From Onchidella celtica (lineage: Eukaryota; Mollusca; Gastropoda; Systellommatophora; Onchidiidae): DNA of 64,000 nucleotides. A program made the position numbers and the translations under genes. The DNA lies in NCBI GenBank assembly GCA_963931925.1, contig OZ007567.1, positions 93,215,778-93,279,777 on the forward strand, written 5' to 3'. Under the pieces are notes generated by a model. That model saw only the letters and a list, made by a program, of their open reading frames with translations. It was not told the DNA's origin and did not search any database. Below, in pieces: positions 1 to 11,759 of this stretch (positions within the stretch are counted from its first letter, which is position 1; the number at the start of each line of letters is the position of its first letter).

Positions 1-2925
1 GGTCATAAAAGGTCCGTGAACTTTATAATTTCTTTTGTTTTCCTTGATGGATCTGCAAACCCCGGAGAACAAAAGAGAGATTGCAAGATCTGAAAGATGC
101 AATCAATGACAAACCGGATAGATCTGTGAACATGCAAACCACCAATCTGTCATGGAAAACAAGATTATTATTCAGCACTATCTCAAAGACATCCCTACTC
201 GTTACCAAATCATTCTGGTTCATTAATAATTCATGGCCAAACTTTTATATTAGATATGACCATGGTTTTTCCACGCCCTGAAATATGCAAAGATAAACAA
301 AACAAACCACTTGATAAAATTGCTCTTTTTTCACACTTTTGTATAGCTAGCATGGAGATGCCAGCAGTTTCGTAGCTGCTTTTCATAATAATAATATGCC
401 GGTAAATAATTTCTATATTCCATGTTCCGCATGACAGACAAAGTAGTCAGATTATTTTTATCTTTCTTTTGTTGAACATCAGTGTAATGTAAAATTCTAC
501 AACAAATTTGGGGTAAGGCATGGAATTCGCTCCTGTCTGTTTTAAATGTTCTATTCATTGTCATAATATCACAACGGGTTAAAATAAACTTAAGACAGCT
601 TTAATTTCTAAGTAGTTCTAATATAAAAGCCACCTCTGCCGGTAGTGATATACTGATTCTCACTCCAGTAGCTTCATCGAACTAAGCAGAAGTAATTTTC
701 TACATGCAGTTTTCGGCGAGTTTTAAGTCATTATTGTGAGAAGGAAAAGACAAGTACCTATGGAGCAAAAAATGAAATGAAAATATTATAGAGGTCACGT
801 GCAGCTTGCCTTTATACTGCCAACGTAAATTTTGTTGCGCATCTCATGCGTTTGTTACCTGCTAACCTCAGAAAGTGCCATTTGACACAAAAGGAATGAA
901 ACAAGAATCCGAATTCAGTTTTATTAAAGAGACAAAAAAGTGCCTGGTCTCAGTTTACATATGAGAGCAGAGAATTACAATTATCCCAGGGGATATTTCT
1001 GGTATTCGCCATCTTCAATAAACATACCATTGAAAGTTGAAACTATTGCTGAGTGTTGAATCAAGTTAAATAGCAAATTTCTCTGTGACATGTTATACTG
1101 TGATATCTCAAACCGTTGCCGGCTCTGGTCCTAGATACACTTAGAAGTGTAATGCACATTTGTATCTGAATTATATAATTGCATGCGTGTACACTGGATC
1201 TGTTTGCCGAGGGAATTATAACAATAGCTTTAGTGATCTTTAATGCGCATTATTCCAGATATAAAATCTATCTGGTCTCATGGGGAAAGTACTGTCCCGT
1301 GGACGTGCATAATGTGTCCACAGTGTTCATTTTTATACATGTACGGACACTCTTGGCTTCTCTATTCCTCTCGGGGATGCCGACCCCGTATCTTTGCCAA
1401 CTCGGTAATCGATCGTCTCGTCTCCCTTGCTGTTGCACTACGAGAGAAGGCTGGAGTGTCTAACTTTGGCCACTGTCCTAGATGACTCGAATGTAGAGAA
1501 TATCGTAGACAAAGTCCCATCGTCCCATTTTGCAAATTAGGTCTACAGACATCCGTGATAAATGATGGACATCGGCGAACGAGCTCTAGCTTGATTTCTC
1601 TCTCTTTGTTTTGGTCACTGCTAGGCGTCATTCTCCAGTAGAAGCTCTGTTTGCACCATTGCCTACTTAAACTTTGCTTCAACCACGTGCCCTTGGCACA
1701 TCCTCAACTCTCCAGCCTCCCACACCTTTCACACAAATTCCACCTTCATCTCTACAACATCTCCACTCCGACACATGAAAGCTAATTTTCTGAGATTCCC
1801 AAAGGACCAGGACAGAGATAATTTACGTGACGCACTCAGGAATACTTGCATGCGCTTGTTTCCCCCTCATGCTCCAGCCCTGCCTATGCAGTGGGAGTCG
1901 CCAGACTTAAAAAACTCTTGCATTGAATGATACAACAATGCAAGTCTGCAGTAATTACCATATGTAGGACAACTGCACCAGACAAACTTCCCATTAATTG
2001 TAATTTTATTGTCAAGCAGACAAATGTCTTCCTCGTAAAACTCCATTGACTAACACAGCACAAACCTTCCATTTTTCTTGCTGTCAGTGTTCAGCAAATT
2101 GCATCAATCAGGCGCAGTAAACGGACGTGACAGCTTTATGAATTGTATTATGCAAATGACTATCGATGCCAGCGACCCTGCAGATGTATCAATGGGAATT
2201 GGTCCGGGGCAGGGCCGTTGACAGAACCCTCCGAAATTGCCAGTGCCATTAAAGAAGGTGGGTAGCGATGGGGGACCCAAGCAAGGGGTTATTGTTCTTC
2301 AAGCATTGTAAAATATCGATGATGATTTCATTTCAAGCTCCAAAGAGGGAACATTTGAGATTCTTTTGTAGGGGCCCCTTTCGCTAACGTTACGATTTCG
2401 GACCCATGAAATAAACCCTTGGCAACGACCTCAAGTACATGAATGATTTATAACGTGTGATGGATTTGCTGGTAAAACAGGATGCGGAATCAAAATGGCT
2501 GGGAAGACAATGAGAGTGACCGCCCTTAGAAAGATCAGCTGTCGCAGCCTACAAAGAGCAGACCTCTCGGAGTTTGCTCATGTTGACTGGAAGACAAACA
2601 GACAGCGCTCGTGGCCGCCAGCGAGTCGACTGTCCCAGAGTAAAGAAAAAGTTTGGGTCTTGTAGCGTATAAAGAAGCTTTTGACAAGAACACTTTTCCT
2701 TGATATTTCGCAGTTTCTTCCAACTGTGTGCTCGTCCCTGTCTGGCTGTCCCCCTTTCTCTGTCCCTAGAGAAATTATTGTCAACTTTCGCTGTTATTCC
2801 ACGTCATCACCAAGTGTCGTGTTTTCAATCTCTCAAGGAATATAATTTCAAATTAATCACTGTGGAAACAATATCTACTCGATCTCTTTTTTTGCAAAGA
2901 CCTTGCACCATCTATCCCTTCAACC

Positions 2926-2927
<2 letters not shown>
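1..2927. other. Non-coding AT-rich stretch, no gene recognised
   Basis: Open frames here are at most about 106 codons, lie in several frames and strands, and show no domain or motif I recognise. No repeat family stands out except ordinary short A/T runs. I see nothing that supports a gene. Confidence 0.5.
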
Positions 2928-2928
<1 letters not shown>

Positions 2929-2962
<34 letters not shown>

Positions 2963-3530
2963 GTGTGTGTGTGTGGGTGTCTCTCTCCCTTCATTTCTAC
3001 ACCACCTTATAAACAAAGCAGATGTTGTGCAAAGCAGCAAAATGTGCGACAGACAAGACAAAGATGGTAAACAAATGAAACAGCAATGGTCTCCTCAGAC
3101 CGCGCATTTTTGCTTTTTCTCTCCGGCTCTTCTTTTTCTGTTTTTTCCCTTATGCCACAGTTTATGTCTTTCTCTTTGTATATTTCTGTCAGTGAGTTTT
3201 TTTTTTTATTCTTTATCAGTCAGATGGTCTTCCACTCTCAGCATCCATCCATCTCTCTCTCTCTTATAAATATCATCTCAAACGTTTCCATCTTACATAT
3301 TTCCATACTTTGACTGTCCCTCTCCGTATTCATCCATTTCCATCTCCCACTCTTGCTCTCTTAGTCGCTTCCATGCACCACACATCTATCGTGTGGCAGT
3401 GTGGCTGCTGACTTGTTTTAAAATAATTCTTCTCTCTCCCTCTCTCTCTCTCTTTCTATCCCTGTGCGTCGGTATCTCTCCCTCTCTCCCATTCCCTTTC
3501 TTCGTGAACCCCCCCCCCCCCCACCCCCGG
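2929..3530 (+). repeat. Pyrimidine-rich low-complexity tract
   Basis: A (CT)n run at 2,929-2,958 passes into (GT)n to about 2,974. CT-rich DNA follows to 3,490, then a run of about 14 C at 3,509-3,522. The 189-codon open frame across 2,700-3,269 is dominated by Leu/Ser/Phe from CT repeats and is not a gene. Confidence 0.85.
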
Positions 3531-4175
3531 TCTGAAACCACCATCGCAAATCAAAATCGTATTTATTTTTACTCACACCAACCCGCTGCCACCCGCGCTG
3601 TGTTTAAGCTCTCAACCATAATTACATTTGATTCAAACCCATTCTACTTTCCACCATAATACCCAGTGCAGGGCGGGATAGCTTCGCACCTGAAAATTCG
3701 ACCGCTGAGCGAGCTGTGAGCGCACAGCTATGCACGGTTAAATCAATTATCAATGGTGCCGTGAGCAGTTACCGCACTGCCCGAGGGAACGGTTGAGTCA
3801 TGCCATAGGAAAAGGAAAATAACGTCACTTGACGGGGTAGGGCCTGACTTCAGCGTTGCTAAATCTAATAATTCTACCATTAGTCAGAGGAGCACTCTTC
3901 GGCGTCTCTCAGGGCATACTTTTGTGAATATTTATTGGCTTGTATTTAAAAAAAAACAAAAACAACAACACAAAACATGAGAAGGCGTAATTTTACAAAA
4001 GAAACCATTCCGTATCATTTTGATATAACATCAGTATGTTTGGGACTTTTACTCTCTCAACTCATAGGTTTTTTCATTTCGTTGCTGTGGTGGGAAGCTT
4101 CATTCTGTGTGAAAAGATAATCCTTGGCTATTGTTTTTTTTTTCATTCTGCGGTTGGATGGTGGGTGCTTCTCGT

Positions 4176-4562
4176 AGGACCTCCTGTGTTTAGCTCTTTA
4201 GTTTAGGAGGTTTCGCTGCCTTTGGCATTTACACCTCACTTTTTCTTGTTTTATTTTTCTTGTTGTGGCAGGGATTAGTTTTTTAGAATTTTGCCCTGGC
4301 AGCGGCCTTGCACGGCCTGCTCTTCACGATTTCCAACTGTAAAGGTATCTTTACGTGCGCAACGTGCATTCAGGCCCTTCGAATTTTTCGTCTTCTCCGA
4401 GAAGACTAGCTAGGTGCTCGACAATACCTACCATAGGATCAGGGACAGGAAAATATGAGAAAAATCACAGAATTCCAACAAAAATGCCTGCACCGACAGG
4501 GATTCGAACCCGGTACCTTCGGCATGACAGGCGAGCACATTGCCTCTAGACCACCATGACCC
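4176..4562 (-). mobile_element. tRNA-derived SINE, copy 1
   Basis: Read on the minus strand from 4,562, the sequence begins with a tRNA-like head carrying a pol III B-box match (GGTTCGAATC, complement of 4,500-4,511). It continues through a roughly 300-bp body and ends near 4,176. The body aligns through its whole length, with small indels, to plus-strand DNA at 43,622-44,018, including the tRNA-like head, a central block ending in a GCGCA(C/T) string followed by TAAAGA, and an A-rich part before the shared end. Two full-length colinear copies in opposite orientations define a dispersed SINE family. I cannot assign it to a named family, and the tRNA parent is not clear. Confidence 0.75.
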
Positions 4563-4629
4563 CTTGGTAGAGTTTCCTACTATCCTATCATTCTAGTACA
4601 ATCTGTTTATCGTCCTACGTCTTTTACTA

Positions 4630-4650
4630 TATGGCCGTTATCGTGTCGAC
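4630..4650 (+). repeat. Short dispersed motif ATGGCCRTTATCGTGTCGAC, copy 1
   Basis: The same roughly 20-bp string occurs again at 42,309-42,330 (one difference), and a diverged form lies at 19,602-19,620. The flanks do not align well. It may be the remnant of a longer dispersed repeat. Confidence 0.4.
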
Positions 4651-5003
4651 AGGCTTTCTCTAAACTCATTCTTCCATTCTCTGGCTTCTTATTTCCTTGG
4701 TGTATCTACCATTCACTCAACATCATCCACCTCTTCAACAGTTTTCCCCCATGAAAAAAAAAAATTGTGAAAGAGAACTATGAGACAGTTAAAGACATCA
4801 TCACCAGAACTAACTTGCGAGATTTTATAAACTTAGGAAAGAGATGTACTAAAGTTGCAGGCATCGTTGCTCTCCAGTATAAGACTTTAAGCTCTGTAGA
4901 AGAGGTGGTTGTGATGTCTAAATTCAATAAATATGAAAGTTGCATGAAAAAGGCTTGGTAGACAAAGTTCAAACTTGTGTCTATTATGTGTATGTGCATG
5001 ACT

Positions 5004-5036
<33 letters not shown>

Positions 5037-5068
5037 TAGTGTGTGTGTGTGTGTGTGCGTGTGTGTGT
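5004..5068 (+). repeat. (GT)n-(GA)n-(GT)n microsatellite
   Basis: GT repeats at 5,004-5,017 are followed by GA repeats to 5,036 and GT repeats to 5,068. Short open frames crossing it on both strands are repeat translations. Confidence 0.9.
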
Positions 5069-5069
5069 A

Positions 5070-7038
5070 AGGGGAGGGGGCAGCGTGCGAGTTGCGTGTG
5101 CGCCTGAACACTTGCGTGTTTGGCTTCTTCACAAAAATGAATCAGCGTCTCAAAGACAAAATTACCATCTCCCGAGATGTCCCACGAGGATATGGGAGGC
5201 CACTTTCGATTTTTTGGCGTCCTCGATCCAAGAACAATATAAGAGCCGAGCAAAATGGTCCACCCCCCCCCCCTCCCTCCACCCCCCTTTTTTTAAAATA
5301 CCTTCTTTTTTTTATTACTTGAACAGATCTTGTTTGTCGAGGAATTGTTTCGTTTACAGGAATCTTGTTAGGGAGACGTAGTCTTTAATACAAAGCCAAG
5401 TTGAGAAAATACCGAGTTAGGTCCACTGTTCAGCTATAGCTTTCTATGTAAAACTCTGTGTTCCCATAACAACAGCCTTCGTCACACACATGCATCATAA
5501 AACCAATATCAGACAATCTGCTGGCGTAAATCACTACAATGCGAACGTCATTTAAACACAGAAGGACTAAAACGTGCAGTCGAATTAATTCTGATACCAT
5601 ATCTGAAAAGGTGTCACGATCAGAATAGTAACTGACGCGCATATACAGTTAAGTCTGTGCAGTTTCGAGGACAATAGTTATATTTTAGTGCCATGACGCG
5701 TTTGCTTTGATCGACAGTCTCAATGTAGACAATCGTGTGTGCACATATTACTGTAATTGTGTGAGTCTCGTACGTATTGCAGGAGTTCACCAATACTTGC
5801 CAGATACTGCCGATCCTACATAGACCCCAGGCTTGCCAGATGGTATAATTATACATCTTTGAGTCGCTTGAATCCTACACGTTTTTCTGCAAAATGGAAT
5901 ACCGCTTATTGAGTACACTGTGCTACAAATAAGTGTAGAGATTTCCATGACAAAGTAATGTAGCGAAATCTAAATTTAAATTGGCCAAATCACACAGGTT
6001 GTACAAGTATTTCCATCTAACAAACTGTAGTCTACAACTGTTCCATTTTTATCTACCCAATTTTTGCTTCGGTCAATAACTAGACTCAGTTATGGACCGA
6101 AAATTATATCGTTCATATTTGTCTTCTTTCGATAACTTGTAATTTTCTAGTATTTTCTTTCAATGACGTCGGGTATGGCATTCAACCGTCCACACGAATT
6201 CATAATTTGCTCCGCGAGTTCAATTTCACGTAGTTAACCCAATTGTGTTTGTAATCGTACTGTCTCGCTGGCGGATCGGTTTCGAATGAGTTGCTTAGAC
6301 TATGAATTATATCGGAGTGAATATCTTTTTCTATGATTTTTTTTTTTGAAGAGCTGAATTCAATTGGTTTACATTTCTCAAGAATGAACCGGTTAGTATA
6401 GTAATTTGTTCTTTTTCTGTCGACCTTATTCTAAAGATTCAGAAATCCCGAACAACACAAACCTTTGATAACTGAAACAAAATACTGGTATTATTTCTAT
6501 GTTTGTAGTCCAAGACCCAGAATGCTTTATCTGTGTCGTTTAACTCACCCTAGAGAGCAATTCAGAAAGGGAATGGATGACGTTTTTGGTGGGATAAAAA
6601 TCATCGGATATCTGCCATACTGTTTTATGGGCATTTTTGCCTTTTCGGCAATAGGGCTAAAACGTCACAAACACATATCTCGAAAAGTTTTGAACTGATT
6701 GAAATGACATTCATACATAATGAAATTAGGAGTGAGAAAACCACGTTCATGGCAAAACCTCAAAATCGGCAAAATGTCGCATCCAACAATATGGATAATA
6801 CCCCTCGAGATATTCGCAGTTGATGGTGTGGCGTTTAGCGGCTCATAGTTTCGAAAAACAATTTGAAACTGAAGTCTGTTTTGAGCACATTGTCTCATAT
6901 TCAAACAATTTAGATAATGAGAGCAATGTTAAATACAATGCGATTCTAACTTAACATGGTCCCGCCCGGCACATTTTAATACCTTTTTTGTTAATTTGAA
7001 ACGAGTCCATCACGACAATGGTTCTGAACAATTATAAT
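5070..7038. other. Non-coding stretch, no gene recognised
   Basis: The stretch contains a C/T homopolymer patch at about 5,261-5,312 and otherwise ordinary AT-rich sequence. Open frames are under 80 codons and not recognisable. Confidence 0.5.
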
Positions 7039-7330
7039 GGGTTTGAGTTTGAGTTCACGGCACGACAACGGCCACTTCTGCGCCTGTCACGGTCTGTTTG
7101 AGTACTTTATTATGTTTCATATTCAGAGCTTCTTAATTTCACAGATAGGATAAATAGTTCTGTATAAATTTTATCACATTGGTAAACTTCTCAAAAGTTG
7201 TTTTGTATGGATCTGGTAAAAGATTTCTAAATGAGTATAAAAGTGTTTAAACCAAATTGTAGATCTTCGCCTCTCTCAGAAAGGACAGGACGCACTGTCG
7301 TTCCACGTTAGAAAATAATTCTGTCATGGA
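7039..7330 (+). repeat. Dispersed repeat family, copy A
   Basis: About 290 bp that aligns in the same orientation with 26,384-26,612 and 35,966-36,272. Shared landmarks in order are GGCACGA near the start, a CACGGT/CGCGGT block, a TTTCACA(A/G)AT block, a CAAAAGTTG block, and, in copies A and C only, CAGAAAGG followed by GAAAATAATTCT near the end. No open frame is conserved and no terminal inverted repeats are obvious. The type (SINE, MITE or other) is unresolved. Confidence 0.65.
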
Positions 7331-7821
7331 TCGGCAGGTATATTGATCTCTTTGGATATCTTATGGGTCAGAATCTCAGATATTCAAACACACAAAGTAT
7401 GCCTCAGATGCCTGTAGGAATTTCGAGAAAGAAAGACTTGATATGACCATTTTCCAGCAAATTTTATTGTCATGCAAATTGCTGTTTTACACCACCCATT
7501 TGTTTTCTAATATTTCTAAGTACCCTATGTATCATGACTCCCATGAACATCCAACACGGTCAAAAACTGCATGGTGCCAAAACAGTTTACTAATTGCTGG
7601 CCTATGTTGTTGTCATTTGATCCCCCCCCCCATGCCCCTTTCTCTCCCCGTCCCCCCACCGTGCACTCAATCCGTCTCATCTCCTCAAACGTTAATGTCA
7701 AATTGATTATCATCAGCGTCAGTGTATGAGATCACATTGATCGATGGCAGGAGACAGGGTAGATAACTGGATAAACCTGGAGACAGATTGATAGAATAAC
7801 GAACCGATTCTGATGTATCAC

Positions 7822-8304
<483 letters not shown>

Positions 8305-8799
8305 CACAGTAATAACTCCGATTAAGTCCAAAACCCAAAACTAAGCAACTGTTCTGGGCATGGAATATTTAAATCAGAACGCCAGCATACAATTTTGAAC
8401 AGAGGATTAGTTATTGTGATATTGCCTGTAAAACTGTATAGTCTTCAGAACGGCGCAAGCAAGGTTAAACAAAGGCACTGAACACCATTATAATGGTTCC
8501 ATTCAGAGTTCTATGTTCAGTGTTCCATTCAAGTGTTACTATAAAGTAATTGTAAGAGGATTTTGTGCCTGCCCATTCATCCTAGAACAGTACTGGGTTG
8601 TAGATTTAGAACCCTGATTAAATAATGCACTTATAAGCAAAAGAAAAAGAAAAAAATGGCTTTCTGTAAACAATACACATTATGTTATGCATTTATTCAA
8701 TATGATTCTCTTAGTTAAAATATTGTAAAAAAAATAGGAACATTGTCATATCTGGTGATTTTGATTTTCCAGGTTTTATTGTCGCATGTTTCATTATAT

Positions 8800-8850
8800 T
8801 GTTATTATTATTATTATTATTATATTATCATTATTGTCATTATTATCATC
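8800..8850 (+). repeat. (ATT)n-rich microsatellite
   Basis: Imperfect TTATTA repeats with ATC variants. Confidence 0.75.
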
Positions 8851-9094
8851 GTGTTTTGTTTATATCAGACTGATTGTCAGTGTGAATGGCCGCTGTCTGC
8901 GTGTTTGTCTGTCTATCTCTCCTTGTCTGGTGTCTGTATGTATATGTGTGTAGCTTATGTGTTTGTTTGTCTGTCGTCTTTCAGACTCAATAGCCATCAT
9001 CTCAACAGTTCGATATTCTGTATTTACTTTATCTTAAAGTAACATTATGCACTGAGGTTATCAGACAAACAAACATCGTAAATTGGATTTTCTG

Positions 9095-9163
9095 TGTCTG
9101 TCTGTCGGTCGGCCTGTCTGTCTCTCACTCATACATACACACACTCTCTCTTCTTCATCTTTG

Positions 9164-9201
<38 letters not shown>

Positions 9202-9560
9202 TTTGTCCCTCTCTTCTCTCTAACCCTCTGTCTCTATGTCGTTCTGTCTCTGTCTCACTCTTTCTCTCACCCCGCCTACTCTTTGTCCCATCTCTTTCTC
9301 TCTCACTCTGTCTCTGTGTCTTTTGTCTCTGTCTCACTCTCTTTCTCTCACTCCACCTACGTATTTTCTCTTGTTCTCTGTCTCTACTCTATCTTTATGA
9401 GTGTGTGTGTCTTTCCGTGCCCCCTTCTCTCTCACTCTCAGCCCCCCTCCCCATCTTTCGACCTCACACCATTTCCACTCTCTCTCTCTCCTTCTTTCTC
9501 TATCTCCCAATTCACAATCTATCTCCATATTTACTCTTCTGTCTTTCGCCGTCCCTTCAT
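9095..9560 (+). repeat. Pyrimidine-rich (CT)n tract
   Basis: About 460 bp of CTCT, CTGT and CTTT repeats on the plus strand. The 173-codon plus frame and the matching minus-strand frames are low-complexity translations. Confidence 0.85.
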
Positions 9561-9599
9561 ATTTTCATCCCTAGTCCTGCATTCCCCAAATCCCCCCTC

Positions 9600-10400
9600 T
9601 GCCATCTCCAATTGAAAAAGACAACTCATTTCAGAAAACATCACCATCATTCTGAGTCGACATTCTGACTAGACTAAGAACGGCAAGACCATATCAATTT
9701 CCCATAACCAAGATTGTCTTTCTCCAATACTTTTCATTTTCCTGCAAGATAATTCCAAAACATTTCCCCATTTGTCTATCAAATTTTGAATATAAAGCAA
9801 GGATAAAGGGAAAGTCAACTTTACGAAAAGATATAAGAGCGCAGTCAATTTAATTCCGAGAAATGGTAATTTGACTAAGTTGTTTGTGTGGCAGGGTATT
9901 TGTTGTCATTATTTCCAAGGATTTCGGCCTTGGGGCCTTTATATCTCCTTTCTGAAGGTATCTTTGTTTCTATTTTTACTTTGATCTTGTGTAGTCAGCG
10001 GAGACTTTAAAAAACAGGAGTTTGGAGTGGGATACTTAACAAAATACTCATCAAATATTGTTTTTGGCCAATACGAGTCTGTCTCCGAAAAAGATTAGTG
10101 TGGCCACTTCGACAACGAAAAGGTTATTGTTGTGGGTGGGCCAAACGTAGTCCCGATCCTAACCCTAACCCTTGTATTTACCGAAAAATTCATAGTGCAA
10201 ACAACGCCCAATGTGGCCAACTGGCCCGGATAGTCACTTCGTAAAAGGCAATCAGGATGTTCTTTTTCCTTTTATGGGGACATCTGAGGGGTGAAGATGT
10301 GGTAAAGTTAAAGTAAGGCGGTGGCCCAGCACTGAGTCAAGTCAATATCCCATCTGTTTTGACTCAGTAAGCAAGGACTCCTTTTCCGCCAGCTAACTCA
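9600..10400. other. Non-coding stretch, no gene recognised
   Basis: No recognisable open frame. Two consecutive CCCTAA units occur near 10,159-10,175, too few to be telomeric. Confidence 0.45.
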
Positions 10401-10419
10401 AGACAGTTCTGACATGCGC

Positions 10420-10510
10420 AAATCCGTGAGACAGACTTAACAACATTTAAGTCTCGCCACTGCGCGAGGTCCCATTTAGCGCCGTGGTTCACAACTCACA
10501 CTAAAAACCT
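10420..10510 (+). repeat. Remnant of the ~340-bp repeat family
   Basis: The segment ending in TTCACAACTCACACTAAAA, with a preceding GTCTCGCCACTGCGCGAGGTCCC string, resembles the junction region of the tandem repeat at 16,641-17,586. It is diverged and only about 90 bp long. Confidence 0.45.
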
Positions 10511-10578
10511 AGGCAAAAAAAAACAAAAAAAACTAGACTGAATTCACCACCAGCCATAGTTCTGTGGCTCTGAAAATG

Positions 10579-10677
10579 GGGAGGGGGGGGGGGGTAGGTA
10601 CGGGTATATTTTTCTCATTATGGTATCATTGAATGTGTAGGACAGAAGGTGGGGTGGGGGTGGGGGGGGAGGGGGGG
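10579..10677 (+). repeat. G-rich tracts
   Basis: Two G-run clusters at about 10,579-10,594 and 10,650-10,677, with runs of 5-10 G. They could form G-quadruplexes on the plus strand. Confidence 0.7.
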
Positions 10678-11100
10678 CTGGCTCTACTGGAAAAGGTCTT
10701 TACTCTACTCCTTCTCTACCATTTCCTTCCGGATTTCCGTTCATTTGTTTCTGCGTCTCTTCCCGACACCACCACCGCCACCACCACCCACTCCACCATA
10801 ATCATGTTCCATTGCTCAATTCTGCATCTGCACAACTGTTTGTTTGTCGGTCTGTCCACCGGAACCGTCTGTCGCTTTCACATCCTTAATTTTTTTTTGT
10901 TCTCCCTCCAACAGGCCACTGGACGGACATGCGAGGCATGAATAGTTTGTACGTCTGAGCAGATGTCTGTTTTCATCTCCTTCACGATTACCACAGAACT
11001 TTTTTCATTCTACTTGTGGAACGGTTCTCTCTTTCTGTTGTAACGTTTCTGTCCTGCCCTTTTCTGGAAATTATTTCTTTTTTATTTTAATTGTAATCGT

Positions 11101-11281
11101 TAGTTTCTTTCTTTCTTTCTTTTCTTTCTTTCTTTCCTTCTTCTTTCTTTCTTTCTTTTGTTTTCTTTTCTTTCTTTCTTTCTTTCTTTCTTTTGTTTTC
11201 TTTTCTTTCTTTCTTTCTTTCTTTCTTTCTTTTGTTTTCTTTTCTTTCTTTCTTTCTTTCTTTCTTTCTTTTGTTTTCTTT

Positions 11282-11313
<32 letters not shown>

Positions 11314-11660
11314 TTGTTTTCTTTTCTTTCTTTCTTTCTTTTTGTCTTTCCTTCTTTCTTTTCGTTCTTTCTTTCTTCTTCCTTCTTCTGTTTTTCTTTT
11401 TTTCTTTCTTTCTTTTTTGTTTCCTTGTTCTTTCTTCTTCCTCTGTCTTTCTCCTATTTTTTCTTTCTTTCTCTCTTTCTTTCTTTCCTTCTTTTTTCTT
11501 TCTTCCTTTCTTTTCTTTTTTCTTTCTTCCTTTCTTCTATTCTTTCTTTCCTTCTTTTTTCCTCTTTTTTTCTTTCTTTCTTCCTTTCTTTTCTTTTCTT
11601 TTCTTTCTGTTTGATTTTTTGTTACTTTCTTCTTTTTTCTTTCTTTAATCCTTCTTTTTC
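11101..11660 (+). repeat. (TTTC)n array with higher-order TTTTGTTTTC units
   Basis: A nearly pure pyrimidine strand of about 560 bp. In 11,157-11,335 a TTTTGTTTTCTTTTC block recurs every 36-44 bp, separated by variable numbers of TTTC, so the array has a second-level period. Open frames of 90-200 codons in all three plus frames are Phe/Ser/Leu repeat translations. Confidence 0.9.
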
Positions 11661-11759
11661 CGACTTCCTGGTTTTTCCAGTTTTAAATGTCAGTGAGTTT
11701 AATTATCTATTTATTCATGTGGTTAATCCTTCCTCTTTCTTTTCTGTTTCATTAGCTTG

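Noticed and set aside
2700-3313. 189- and 75-codon plus-strand frames
   Set aside because: Mostly CT-repeat translation with no domain.
10159-10175. CCCTAACCCTAACCC telomere-like string
   Set aside because: Only two to three units within ordinary sequence; not a telomere or an interstitial array of note.
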